Shown piece by piece: positions 16,114 through 24,100 of a DNA stretch of 64,000 nt; the first letter of the stretch is position 1; every line of letters begins with the position of its first letter. Source of the stretch: an uncultured Clostridia bacterium (GTDB lineage Bacteria > Bacillota > Clostridia > RUG12999). The stretch is taken from contig CAKVOK010000002.1 in NCBI GenBank assembly GCA_934792465.1, positions 1 through 64,000 on the forward strand, written 5' to 3'. The translations under genes were made by a program, and so were the position numbers. Under the pieces are notes generated by a model that was given only the letters and a program-made list of their open reading frames with translations, was not told the origin of the DNA and did not search any database.

Positions 16114-17998
16114 TATTATAACCTTCCAATTCTGTCTGGATATTCTCCCATTCTTCCATTTCGGATTCAAGCTCCGAGTTTGTTTCGTCAAGCTTTGTCG
16201 TAAATTCCATTATCTTATCGTAATCGCAGGCTATGGAGCTGTCGTTCATTTGAGCTTCGAGCTCTGCCGCAAGCTTTTCAAGCTCCGAAATTCTGCTTTC
16301 GCAGTTTTTCAAAGCATTGTTAAGCTTCCGTATAGCCGATTCACGCTCTTTTTGAAGCTTGTAATCGTTTTTTGCCGGATTTTTTTGTTTTGTGCCGGGT
16401 TGCGACTCTTTTATTTTTTCAAGGTAATAATCGTAATTTCCCTCATATATATTGATTCCGAAAGGAGTGAGGTGATATATTTTGTCCGCAAGCTTGTTTA
16501 TGAAATATCTGTCATGCGATATTATGAGCATAGTTCCGCTGTAGTCGGCGAACGACTGTTCCAAAGCTTCTTTTGAAGCTATGTCGAGGTGGTTGGTAGG
16601 CTCGTCAAGCATGAGAAAATTGCTGCCGGAAAGCATGAGCTTCAGCAAGGATACTCTCGCACGCTCGCCGCCGCTCAGCGATTTGACGCTTTTGAAAACG
16701 TCCTCGCCTCTGAATAAAAACGCCGCACAGGAATTTCTGATTTCGGTTTCTTTCAGCATGGGATATGCATCACGGATTTCTTCAATGACGGTTTTTGAAT
16801 CGTCAAGACTTTGCTGCGTCTGGTCGTAGTAGCCTATTTTAACGTTTGCACCGAGCCGTATATTTTCGCCGCCGGCGAGAATGGTTTTGAAAAGCGTGGT
16901 TTTTCCGACACCGTTGGGCGCAATCAAAAAGATGCGTTCGCCTTTGGTAATGTGCATATTAACGTCTTTGAAAAGGGTTCTGCCGTCGAAAGAAGCGCTT
17001 AGATTTTCGGCAAACAAAACATCGTTTCCGCTCGACACCTCCGCTTTGAATTTGAATCGGATTTCCTTTTCCTCTTTGATGTCTTCCGTCAGCGTATTTT
17101 CGAGCCGTTCAATCATTTTAAGCTTGCTCTCTGCCGTTTTTATATTTTTCTCGCGGTTGAAGCTGCGCTGCTGTTCGACAATTCCGTAAATACGTTCGAT
17201 TTCTTTTTTTGTATTTTCGTTGCGGCGATTTTCGCTCTTGATAAATTCCTGCTTTTTACGCATAAATTCGGTATATCCGCCCTTGTATGAGAAAAGGTGC
17301 TTCCCGCTGATTTCAAGCGTTTTGTTCGTGACCTTGTCAAGAAAATATCTGTCATGCGATATAACTATGACACTGCATTTGCAGCTGCTCAGAAAATCCT
17401 CCAGCCATATTGTCGATGCAATATCAAGGTGGTTGGTAGGCTCGTCCAGAAGCAGCAGATTGCAGTCCGAAAGCAGAAGCTTCGCAAGCTGAACACGTGT
17501 AAGCTCGCCGCCGCTCAAAACGTTCAGTTTTTTTGAAAAATCGTCTTCGGAGAATCCGAGCCCCGTCAGTGTTGATTTTATGTGGCTTTTATATACGAAA
17601 CCGCCCATATCGGCGAATTTCTCGGACAAATCGTGCTGGCGCTGCGTAAGCTCGTTAATATCGCCGTTTTGCAGCTCAATATCCAGGTTTATATCTTCAA
17701 TTTCGTGTTCGATTTCGATAAGCCGGCCGAATGTCTTTAAGACTTCACCGAAAATATCGGTGTTTTCGTCAGCATTGAAATGCTGACGGATATACCCGAT
17801 TTTCAAATCGCGGTTTCTGAATATATCGCCTTCATCATAAGGTATTTCGCCCGTGAGAATCTTAAAAAGCGTTGTTTTGCCGGCACCGTTTATGCCGATA
17901 AGACCTATTTTGTCGTTTTCGGCAACTTCAAATGTAATATTTTCAAAAAGCGTTTCGCTCCCGAAATGCTTTGATATGTTGTTTAGACCGAGTAACAT
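16106..17998 (-). CDS. ABC-F family ATPase
   Basis: 630 aa soluble tandem ABC protein without membrane domains. Walker A motifs GINGAGKTT and APNGVGKTT, signatures LSGGELTRVQLAKLL and LSGGERARVSLLKLM, both followed by LLLDEPTNHLDIAS-type Walker B. A charged interdomain linker is near residues 240-320 and a C-terminal coiled coil at about 560-630. ABC-F proteins act on ribosomes as translation factors or antibiotic-protection proteins; the presence of the C-terminal coiled coil resembles Uup/YfmR rather than resistance types, but this is inference. It is 22 bp after lexA in the same operon. Confidence 0.93.
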   Translation of the reverse strand: MLLGLNNISKHFGSETLFENITFEVAENDKIGLIGINGAGKTTLFKILTGEIPYDEGDIFRNRDLKIGYIRQHFNADENTDIFGEVLKTFGRLIEIEHEIEDINLDIELQNGDINELTQRQHDLSEKFADMGGFVYKSHIKSTLTGLGFSEDDFSKKLNVLSGGELTRVQLAKLLLSDCNLLLLDEPTNHLDIASTIWLEDFLSSCKCSVIVISHDRYFLDKVTNKTLEISGKHLFSYKGGYTEFMRKKQEFIKSENRRNENTKKEIERIYGIVEQQRSFNREKNIKTAESKLKMIERLENTLTEDIKEEKEIRFKFKAEVSSGNDVLFAENLSASFDGRTLFKDVNMHITKGERIFLIAPNGVGKTTLFKTILAGGENIRLGANVKIGYYDQTQQSLDDSKTVIEEIRDAYPMLKETEIRNSCAAFLFRGEDVFKSVKSLSGGERARVSLLKLMLSGSNFLMLDEPTNHLDIASKEALEQSFADYSGTMLIISHDRYFINKLADKIYHLTPFGINIYEGNYDYYLEKIKESQPGTKQKNPAKNDYKLQKERESAIRKLNNALKNCESRISELEKLAAELEAQMNDSSIACDYDKIMEFTTKLDETNSELESEMEEWENIQTELEGYNNE

Positions 17999-18020
17999 AG
18001 AAATTTTGCCCCTTGTTTTA

Positions 18021-18659
18021 TTAATGTACGTTTGTACGGATTACGCCCCGAACTTTGCCGATAATCGTTAAAGAATTGGTTAAAATGGGTTCGTAGGCTT
18101 CGTTCTCCGGCTGCAGGCGGAAATATCCGTTTTCTTTGTAAAAACGTTTGACGGTAGCTTCTCCGTCCAACATGGCAACTATTATTTCGCCGTTCGAGGC
18201 ATTCGGAGTTTTTGAAACAATGAGATAATCGCCGGATAAAATGCCTGCGTCTATCATGCTGTCGCCCTTTACTTTCAGCATAAAGACCTCGCCGTGCTTT
18301 GCAAAATAAGTCGGCAGCGGAAAGGTATCAATAACGTTTTCTTCGGCAGTAATGGGTATTCCGGCGGCGACCGACCCTATAACGGGAACTGTTATGGAAT
18401 CGGAAGAATATTCTTCTTCGGGAATTTTTGAACTTACCGTTTCGTTCGGCATTCTAAGCGCACGTGTTTTGTCCCCGTCACGCAGCAGCAAGCCTTTTTC
18501 CTCAAGTATGGAAAGGTATCTGTGTACGGATGAGGAGGATTTCAGACCCACAGCACTGCCTATCTCCCGAACGCTCGGCGGATATTGATTGGTCTGTATA
18601 AATTCTTTGATATAGTTTAATACTTTTTCTTCCATTCCTTCGATAGATTTTCTTGCCAT
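18021..18659 (-). CDS. lexA: SOS repressor LexA
   Basis: 212 aa. Winged-helix DNA-binding domain (about 1-70, PPSVREIGSAVGLKSSSSVH) and an S24-type autoprotease. The cleavage site is Ala99-Gly100 (GSVAAGIP), the catalytic dyad Ser134 (GDSMIDAGI) and Lys171 (EATVKRF). RecA filaments trigger self-cleavage and SOS induction. Its own promoter carries a SOS box overlapping the -35. It heads a five-gene operon with ABC-F, ribF, a tRNA methyltransferase and rsmI, so these could rise upon DNA damage. Confidence 0.97.
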   Translation of the reverse strand: MARKSIEGMEEKVLNYIKEFIQTNQYPPSVREIGSAVGLKSSSSVHRYLSILEEKGLLLRDGDKTRALRMPNETVSSKIPEEEYSSDSITVPVIGSVAAGIPITAEENVIDTFPLPTYFAKHGEVFMLKVKGDSMIDAGILSGDYLIVSKTPNASNGEIIVAMLDGEATVKRFYKENGYFRLQPENEAYEPILTNSLTIIGKVRGVIRTNVH

Positions 18660-18709
18660 AACGTTAATCTCCGTTCATAGTATTTTTAATATTTGTATTA
18701 CTGTATAAT

Positions 18710-18738
18710 AGTATACCACAAAAATATAAATTTGTCAA
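18710..18738 (-). promoter_or_regulatory. lexA promoter
   Basis: Reverse strand TTGACA (18738-18733), 17-base spacer, TATACT (18715-18710). Confidence 0.8.
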
Positions 18739-18749
18739 ACATTTGTTCG
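18736..18749 (-). promoter_or_regulatory. LexA (SOS) box
   Basis: Reverse strand CGAACAAATGTTTG, fitting the Gram-positive box CGAAC-N4-GTTYG at all but one flexible position. It overlaps the -35 of lexA, so negative autoregulation is expected. Confidence 0.85.
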
Positions 18750-18883
18750 GAAAAAATTTAAAAAATACAATAAATTAACAGCATATAAAAATTCAAAAAC
18801 CGCAATACTAAAAAAGACAGCCGAGATATTTTCAAAACATGAAAAATATAATGCATTCGATTTTTGTTTTATATGTCTTGTCT

Positions 18884-18942
18884 GCCCATGGGCAGGACAG
18901 GAAAATTTATTATATTTTATGGGCGGAAAGGTCAAATATTAT
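18884..18942 (+). promoter_or_regulatory. Start-site hairpin, GCCC/GGGC variant
   Basis: GCCCAT at 18884-18889 can pair with ATGGGC at 18919-18924, and the start codon comes 16 bases after the stem with GGAAAGG between. The first arm is also part of a perfect palindrome CTGCCCATGGGCAG, so two alternative folds are possible. Confidence 0.45.
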
Positions 18943-19087
18943 GAAAGAATTCGGAGCGGGACTTGTAACGGGTGCCGTAATCGGCAGCGTTGCGGGAATT
19001 ATAATGGATAAAAGCGGTAAAAAAATGCATCATGGAAATTCGACATTCAAATCAATCGGAGCTATGATAGACAACATGATAAAATGA
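18941..19087 (+). CDS. Small glycine-rich membrane protein (YtxH-like)
   Basis: 48 aa. Starts MKEFGAGLVTGAVIGSVAGI, one membrane-spanning helix with G-x-x-x-G spacing as in YtxH/glycine-zipper proteins, followed by a basic tail. ATG 18941 with GGAAAGG. Function unknown. Confidence 0.65.
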   Translation: MKEFGAGLVTGAVIGSVAGIIMDKSGKKMHHGNSTFKSIGAMIDNMIK

Positions 19088-19135
19088 ATTTGAACGCACA
19101 AAGCACATGAGGCGGGAAAATACCGATATATGTCT

Positions 19136-19193
19136 GCCAACAGGGCTGCAGCAAGACGGTTTTTGAAATCGGATTGACTGCGGCCCTGTTGGC
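19136..19193. ncRNA. Long stable hairpin, possible structured RNA
   Basis: GCCAACAGGGC.GCAG at 19136-19151 pairs with CTGC.GCCCTGTTGGC at 19178-19193 (15 bp plus one wobble). The 26-base loop folds again (CGGTTT/AAATCG), and TACC/GGTA just outside can extend the stem. No T-run follows on the plus strand, so it is not a standard terminator. It could be a small structured RNA, a palindromic repeat or a protein site. Confidence 0.4.
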
Positions 19194-19267
19194 TGGTGGT
19201 ATAGTCATGAAATAAATTTGTGCAGTCATATACAAAATTTGCCGCTCAACTTTGTTCAAAAAGTATA

Positions 19268-19296
19268 TTGATTTTATGTCCGTATCGGTATATAAT
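19268..19296 (+). promoter_or_regulatory. Promoter of the M42 peptidase cluster
   Basis: TTGATT, 17 bases, TATAAT, 92 bp before the first M42 start. Confidence 0.75.
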
Positions 19297-19357
19297 ATTA
19301 TTTATATATAATATTATTTCATGATATAAAATTTGCTTATGCATTATTACTGATTTT

Positions 19358-19390
19358 GCCGATAAATTCGGCGGAATGGAGAGTTGTATG
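19358..19390 (+). promoter_or_regulatory. GCCG/CGGC start-site hairpin
   Basis: GCCG 19358-19361, 7-base loop, CGGC 19369-19372, GGAATGGAG, ATG at 19388 (15 bases after the stem). Confidence 0.7.
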
Positions 19391-20419
19391 GATTATTCTT
19401 TGATTGAAGAATTATGCGGAATCAGTGCTGTTTCCGGCAGCGAACATACAGGTGTTTCGAAAATATCCGATATTTTCAAACGCTTTTTCGAAGAGGTTTC
19501 GGCAGATGATTTCGGAAACACTTTCGGGTTTATTCGCTGCGCAAAAGAAAATGCTCCGCTGATTATGCTCGATGCACATATAGATACTATAGGTCTTATG
19601 GTAACGAAAATAAATGACGGAGGATTCGTGAATTTTATTCCGGTGGGCGGCGTGGACACACGTATTCTGCCTGCTTCCGAGGTCGTTATTCACGGAAAAA
19701 AAGACGTTTACGGAATTATAGGTGCAGTGCCTCCGCATCTTTTGTCGAAAAGTGATTCGGAAAATGCATTGAGTGCCGAAACGCTTTCGATAGATACGGG
19801 ATTTACGGAAAGCAGAGTAAACAAGCTTGTAAATGTGGGAGATTTCATAGAAATAAAACGAACGTTCAGACAATTGCTTGACGGAAAAATAAGCTGCGGC
19901 GGTTTGGACGACAGGCTCGGTATATTTACGATTTTGAATACATCGGCTTCTCTGAAACCGAAAAATTTTGATATATGCGTTGTTGCATCGTCCAAAGAGG
20001 AAATCGGCAGATACGGAGTAAAATCCGCAGTCGAAAGGCTCGACCCCGAAATAGCTGTCGTAGTGGACACAACTCACGGCGATACGCCGGATTCGAAAGC
20101 GTCATATACGAATAAGCTCGGCTGCGGCGGAGTGATTTGCAAAGGTCCGTGCCTGCACCGCAGATATACGGATGTGCTTGAAAATACAGCAAAAAAATAT
20201 AATATACCGTACCTTACGGAGGTTGAAGAAAGCGACCCGGGAACGAATGCATGGAACGTTCAGTTTTCCAATCTCGGTATTCCGTGCGTTATGCTTTCGC
20301 TGCCGCTCAGATATATGCATACGAACGTCGAAACGGCATCGCTGAAGGACGCATATTCCGCAGCAGAATTGCTCGGAAAATTTATCGAAAAACTTGACGG
20401 AGGTGCTTTGAATGCTTGA
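19388..20419 (+). CDS. M42 family aminopeptidase, copy 1
   Basis: 343 aa dinuclear-metal (Zn/Co) aminopeptidase of the M42 family (FrvX/YsdC/PepA-like, tetrahedral complexes). Ligand motifs: LDAHIDTIG, GLDDRLG, catalytic ASSKEEIGRYG, VVDTTHGDTPD and RYMHTNVET. Start ATG 19388 has GGAGAG in front; ATG 19376 has none. It is the first of three M42 genes in a row; the next overlaps it by 8 bp. Confidence 0.9.
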   Translation: MDYSLIEELCGISAVSGSEHTGVSKISDIFKRFFEEVSADDFGNTFGFIRCAKENAPLIMLDAHIDTIGLMVTKINDGGFVNFIPVGGVDTRILPASEVVIHGKKDVYGIIGAVPPHLLSKSDSENALSAETLSIDTGFTESRVNKLVNVGDFIEIKRTFRQLLDGKISCGGLDDRLGIFTILNTSASLKPKNFDICVVASSKEEIGRYGVKSAVERLDPEIAVVVDTTHGDTPDSKASYTNKLGCGGVICKGPCLHRRYTDVLENTAKKYNIPYLTEVEESDPGTNAWNVQFSNLGIPCVMLSLPLRYMHTNVETASLKDAYSAAELLGKFIEKLDGGALNA

Positions 20420-21416
20420 AAAACTTACGGGTTTGTGCGGTACTTCCGGGCATGAAGATGCGGTTCGGGAAGAAATACTTTCGGCAGTATCTGAAATATG
20501 CGAAGACGTATCTGTTGATAAAACAGGCAATATAATTGCATTTAAAAAAGGAAAATCCGCCGAGAAAAAATGTCTTGTAAGTGCGCATATGGACGAGGTC
20601 GGATTCATCGTAAAGGATATTGATGATGACGGATTTATAAAGTTTGCGGCGGTCGGCGGCATAGACAGCCGTATTTTGCCGGGAACGGGCGTTAAAATTA
20701 ACGGACTGGACGGTGTTATCGGCACAAAGGCGATACACCTTACGACAAAAGAAGAGCGTAAGAAACCAATAAAAGATGAAGATTTGTATATAGATATAGG
20801 AGCATCCTCGAAAGAAGAGGCGGAACGGTATGTTTCCAAAGGCGATTATATTTATTTTGACAGCAAATATGTTGAATTCGGCGCAAAATGCGTCAAGGCA
20901 AAAGCGCTTGACGACAGAGCGGGATGCAGCATTATTCTTGAACTTATAAAAGAAGCAAATCCGTATTATGATACGTATTTTTGTTTTACGGTTCAAGAGG
21001 AAATAGGCTGCAGGGGTTCTATCACGGCGGCACGAAGAATAAAGCCTGATTTCGGACTTGTCATAGAGGGAACGACCTGCGGAGAAACGCTCGGCACGCC
21101 GAAGCATCTTTCGGTGACAACTCTCGGAAACGGTCCTGCGATTTCGGTTATAGAGCATACTTCGATGTCGGATGCGGAGCTTATAAACAAGACGCTGGAA
21201 AAGGCGGAACGGAAGAAAATACCGTGTCAGCTGAAACGTGCTTCGACGGGAGGAAACGATGCCGGAAATATCCAGGCAACGGGTTCGGGCGTCAGAACGA
21301 TGGCGATAGCCGTGCCGTGCCGATATATTCATTCTCCGGTAAGCATGATGAAGCTTTCGGATTATGCCGGTACGTATAAGCTGGCGAAGCTTATAATCGA
21401 AAATATTTTCAGATAA
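20412..21416 (+). CDS. M42 family aminopeptidase, copy 2
   Basis: 334 aa. Metal-site motifs: SAHMDEVG, ALDDRAG, VQEEIGCRG, VIEGTTCGET (Glu in place of the Asp of copies 1 and 3; Glu also occurs in the family) and RYIHSPVS. The protein is expected to be cytosolic and to trim peptides from the N-terminus. It starts within the end of copy 1, which implies translational coupling. It is clearly diverged from its neighbours, so the duplication is old. Confidence 0.92.
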   Translation: MLEKLTGLCGTSGHEDAVREEILSAVSEICEDVSVDKTGNIIAFKKGKSAEKKCLVSAHMDEVGFIVKDIDDDGFIKFAAVGGIDSRILPGTGVKINGLDGVIGTKAIHLTTKEERKKPIKDEDLYIDIGASSKEEAERYVSKGDYIYFDSKYVEFGAKCVKAKALDDRAGCSIILELIKEANPYYDTYFCFTVQEEIGCRGSITAARRIKPDFGLVIEGTTCGETLGTPKHLSVTTLGNGPAISVIEHTSMSDAELINKTLEKAERKKIPCQLKRASTGGNDAGNIQATGSGVRTMAIAVPCRYIHSPVSMMKLSDYAGTYKLAKLIIENIFR

Positions 21417-21429
21417 CATAAAATATGAT

Positions 21430-21477
21430 GCCCGTGCGGCGAAAGTCGTTTTTCGGGCGGAAAGGTAATGCGATATG
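21430..21477 (+). promoter_or_regulatory. Start-site hairpin, GCCCG/CGGGC variant
   Basis: GCCCG 21430-21434 pairs with CGGGC 21454-21458 and the ATG follows 16 bases later with GGAAAGG between. The changed bases on both arms keep the pairing, which supports an RNA structure. Confidence 0.6.
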
Positions 21478-22446
21478 AAACTTTTGAAACAGCTTGCGGG
21501 AGCTTTCGGGGTATCGGGTCATGAGGATTCTGTGAGAGAAATATTGATAAAAGAGCTTTCGGAGGTCGGCGAAATCAGCGTATCTCCGCTCGGCAACTTA
21601 ACGGTGCATATAAAGGGGAAAGGCGAAAAGATTCTTTTTGCCGCACATATGGACGAAATAGGCATTATGGTTACGTATATAGAGGATAACGGATTTTTGA
21701 GATTTACCGCCGTTGGCGGAGTAGACCCCGTTCGTGCACTCGGCTGCCGTGTAAAATTTGTAAATGATACCGTAGGAATTGTTGAGTGCGGAGAGAAAAA
21801 AGGAGAGAAAAAAGGAACAGATATAAAAATATCGGATTTGTATATAGATATAGGCGCTTCAAATGCGAAAGAGGCGGCAAAACACATAAAAATAGGCGAT
21901 ATGGGGGCATTTTGCGGAAAATTCATACAGCACGGCAAGTTTGTAACGTCAAAGGCGCTTGACAACCGTGTGGGTTGCTATGTGCTTGCAAAAGCGGCAA
22001 AGTCGCTTGCAAAGAAGCATAAGGACATATATATGGTATTTACGGCGCAGGAAGAGGTGGGTCTCAGAGGTGCAAAAACCGCTGCGGAAAGCATAAATCC
22101 CGATTATGCATTTGCCGTTGATATTACGGCGTGCGGAGATTTTGACGGGAAGCTTGCCGTTAAGACGGGCGAAGGCATATGCATTAAGGTGAGAGATAAC
22201 AGCATAATATCAAACGGCGACGCCATGAATATGATTAAATCGGCTGCGGATAAGCTGAAATTGAAATATCAGTATGAGGTATTGCCATACGGCGGCTGCG
22301 ATGCCGGTGCGCTTCAGCTTTGCTGCGGCGGCATAAAAACAGGTGCTTTGTCCGTTCCGATACGCTATGTGCATACCGTGAACGAAACGGCGAACGTTTC
22401 GGATATTAAAGACGCAATTCGTGTTATTGCGAAGCTTTGCGAGTGA
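21475..22446 (+). CDS. M42 family aminopeptidase, copy 3
   Basis: 323 aa. Motifs AAHMDEIG, ALDNRVG, AQEEVGLRGA, VDITACGD and RYVHTVNET are intact, so it should be active. It is 58 bp after copy 2 with its own leader hairpin, so its translation may be set independently. Specificities of the three copies cannot be told apart from sequence. Confidence 0.92.
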   Translation: MKLLKQLAGAFGVSGHEDSVREILIKELSEVGEISVSPLGNLTVHIKGKGEKILFAAHMDEIGIMVTYIEDNGFLRFTAVGGVDPVRALGCRVKFVNDTVGIVECGEKKGEKKGTDIKISDLYIDIGASNAKEAAKHIKIGDMGAFCGKFIQHGKFVTSKALDNRVGCYVLAKAAKSLAKKHKDIYMVFTAQEEVGLRGAKTAAESINPDYAFAVDITACGDFDGKLAVKTGEGICIKVRDNSIISNGDAMNMIKSAADKLKLKYQYEVLPYGGCDAGALQLCCGGIKTGALSVPIRYVHTVNETANVSDIKDAIRVIAKLCE

Positions 22447-22493
22447 TTTTGCGATAAGACGACTTGATTTGTCAATATTTTTGATAAAAACCA

Positions 22494-22522
22494 TTGACAA
22501 ACTTGAAAAATGGTAGTATAAT
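22494..22522 (+). promoter_or_regulatory. proC promoter
   Basis: Perfect TTGACA, 17 bases, perfect TATAAT. It leaves an unusually long leader of about 180 nt before proC. Confidence 0.85.
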
Positions 22523-22551
22523 GATATGTGCGCACAAAATTCGGGGTGCAT

Positions 22552-22680
22552 GAATCAATAGGTGTTTCATACACCTGATTGACAAAACTATAAAATCAAA
22601 CGTGGGAAATCACGTTAATCAATGCCATGAACCTAAAAACCATTTGTTCGGTAGGGATTACATTATATATTAATGCCGAT
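22552..22680 (+). repeat. Structured proC leader, copy 2 of the intergenic repeat
   Basis: Contains the hairpin TCAAT.GGTGT/ACACC..ATTGA (22553-22582), AACGTG/CACGTT (22599-22616) and then the flanks shared with bases 20-130 (TCAATGCC.TGAACCTAAAAAC and CCATTTGTTCGGTAG). The three inner hairpins of copy 1 are missing here. The last part (ACATTATAT.TTAATGCCGAT) is shared with the leader at 13545-13565 on the other strand. Confidence 0.5.
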
Positions 22681-22708
22681 ATGAGGCGGCGGAACGGAGA
22701 TTATTATG
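22674..22708 (+). promoter_or_regulatory. GCCG/CGGC start-site hairpin
   Basis: GCCG 22675-22678, 8-base loop, CGGC 22687-22690, then GGAACGGAG and ATG 15 bases after the stem. Confidence 0.7.
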
Positions 22709-23485
22709 AAAGTATCGTTTCTCGGAGGAGGAAATATGGGCTGCGCAATAGCCGGCGGAATGATTCGTTCGGGGAAATACGCTGCCGAAGATATTTGTAT
22801 CAGTTATTTTTCGGGTGAAACGGCGGAAAACGGCGTTAGATATACGGAGAATAATATTGAAGCGGCAGAGTTTGCCGATGTTGTAATGCTGTGCGTCAAA
22901 CCAAATGTTATAAAATCGGTTTTGGAAGAAATAAAAGATTCGGTAAAAGGGAAAATCGTAGTTTCCATAGCTGCCGGAGTCAGCATTTCTTTTATTGAAA
23001 ATATTATAGGTAATGATAAAAAAATCATACGTGTTATGCCGAATACACCGGCGTTGGTAGGCTGCGGAATGTCTGCGCTTTGCGGAAACTCTGCGGTGAA
23101 CGGAGATGAAATGAAAACGGTGTGTGATATGTTTTCGGCAGTGGGAAGAACGATAGTTGTTCCGGAAGGAAAGATGCATGCGGTAACGGCTGTTTCGGGT
23201 TCCGGACCGGCTTATATATACATGATTATGGAGGCTCTCGCAGACGGCGGAGTTTTGTGCGGACTTGCACGCAGTGAGGCATACACTTTGGCGGCACAGA
23301 CTGTACTCGGCAGTGCCGAAATGCTTCTTTCAACGGGAAAACATCCGGGCGAACTGAAAGATGCGGTATGCTCACCGGGAGGAACGACCATAGAAGCCGT
23401 TGCTTCTCTGGAAAAGAGCGGACTGCGCAGCGCATTGATAGAAGCGGTTTTGAAATGTAAAGAAAAGTCGGAAAAACTTGTGTAA
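22706..23485 (+). CDS. proC: Pyrroline-5-carboxylate reductase
   Basis: 259 aa. Last step of proline synthesis: NAD(P)H-dependent reduction of pyrroline-5-carboxylate. Rossmann start MKVSFLGGGNMGCAIAGGMI, and the family signature region around VSGSGPAYIYMIMEALADGG and SPGGTTIEAV. Cytosolic, normal length. Not in an operon with proA or proB here. Confidence 0.95.
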   Translation: MKVSFLGGGNMGCAIAGGMIRSGKYAAEDICISYFSGETAENGVRYTENNIEAAEFADVVMLCVKPNVIKSVLEEIKDSVKGKIVVSIAAGVSISFIENIIGNDKKIIRVMPNTPALVGCGMSALCGNSAVNGDEMKTVCDMFSAVGRTIVVPEGKMHAVTAVSGSGPAYIYMIMEALADGGVLCGLARSEAYTLAAQTVLGSAEMLLSTGKHPGELKDAVCSPGGTTIEAVASLEKSGLRSALIEAVLKCKEKSEKLV

Positions 23486-23545
23486 TAAACTTGTCCCCGC
23501 ATTAATATAATGTATTGCAAAGCATTATATCGGCAGGGGGGATAG

Positions 23546-24100
23546 TTGTTGAACAGATTTAAAATATCCGTAATATTTGCGGCGCTTTTTGTTGCCGGAG
23601 TTTTTATGGGCTCGATTGCGTCGGGTTTTCTTTCCGCCGAAAAGTGTTATGAAATGATAAGCCCTTTTGCGGTGCAGTGCAAAAAGCAGAGAGCGGACGT
23701 GTTCATATCTGCGTTTTTGTATTCCGTAAGACCGCTTATTTTTATGTGGATATTCGGATTTACCGGGATTTCGTTTTATTGCTGCGGTACAGCGCTTTTA
23801 TACAGGGGCAGCGTTCTCGGACTTGTCGCCGGCGGACTTATTCGCATTTACGGAGCGGCGAATGGCTGTATCCTTATATTATCCGGTATACTTCCGCATA
23901 ATATAATTTATATACCGCTGCTTATTTATGCGGCATCAGTTATTTTTATATACAGCAGAAACCGAAAATATATAAATTTGAAAAGTTTTTTGTTTTTTGC
24001 CTGTATTTTGATTATCGGCAGTTTGATTACCTCGCTTTGCGACAGCGTTATTACTTATGATTTACTGAACAGGGGGATAAAAAGTGTTACTAATGGATGA
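23546..24100 (+). CDS. spoIIM: SpoIIM-like stage II sporulation membrane protein
   Basis: 184 aa integral membrane protein (DUF95) with about five hydrophobic segments. In Bacillus SpoIIM joins SpoIID and SpoIIP to dissolve septal peptidoglycan during engulfment. Starting signal AGGGGGG is followed by two in-frame TTG codons (23546, 23549); spacing favours the second slightly. The adjacency to a xerD-like gene repeats the Bacillus spoIIM-ripX arrangement, which supports the assignment. The 3' end overlaps that gene by 17 bp. Confidence 0.82.
   Translation: MLNRFKISVIFAALFVAGVFMGSIASGFLSAEKCYEMISPFAVQCKKQRADVFISAFLYSVRPLIFMWIFGFTGISFYCCGTALLYRGSVLGLVAGGLIRIYGAANGCILILSGILPHNIIYIPLLIYAASVIFIYSRNRKYINLKSFLFFACILIIGSLITSLCDSVITYDLLNRGIKSVTNG

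Larger units (their letters stand above)
19088..19387 (+). other. Intergenic region with a structured element and a promoter
   Basis: 300-bp gap before the M42 cluster with no ORF. It holds a long stable hairpin (19136-19193), a promoter (19268-19296) and the GCCG/CGGC start-site hairpin (19358-19372). The hairpin lies upstream of the promoter, so on the plus strand it belongs to the end of the small-protein transcript. Confidence 0.7.

Noticed and set aside
19136..19193. Intrinsic terminator of the small YtxH-like gene
   Set aside because: The stem is strong but no T-run follows on the forward strand, so it is listed as a structured element instead.
20382..21419. 345-codon open frame on the reverse strand
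   Set aside because: It mirrors the M42 copy 2 gene, has no SD and an Arg/Tyr/Phe-rich composition typical of an antisense shadow.
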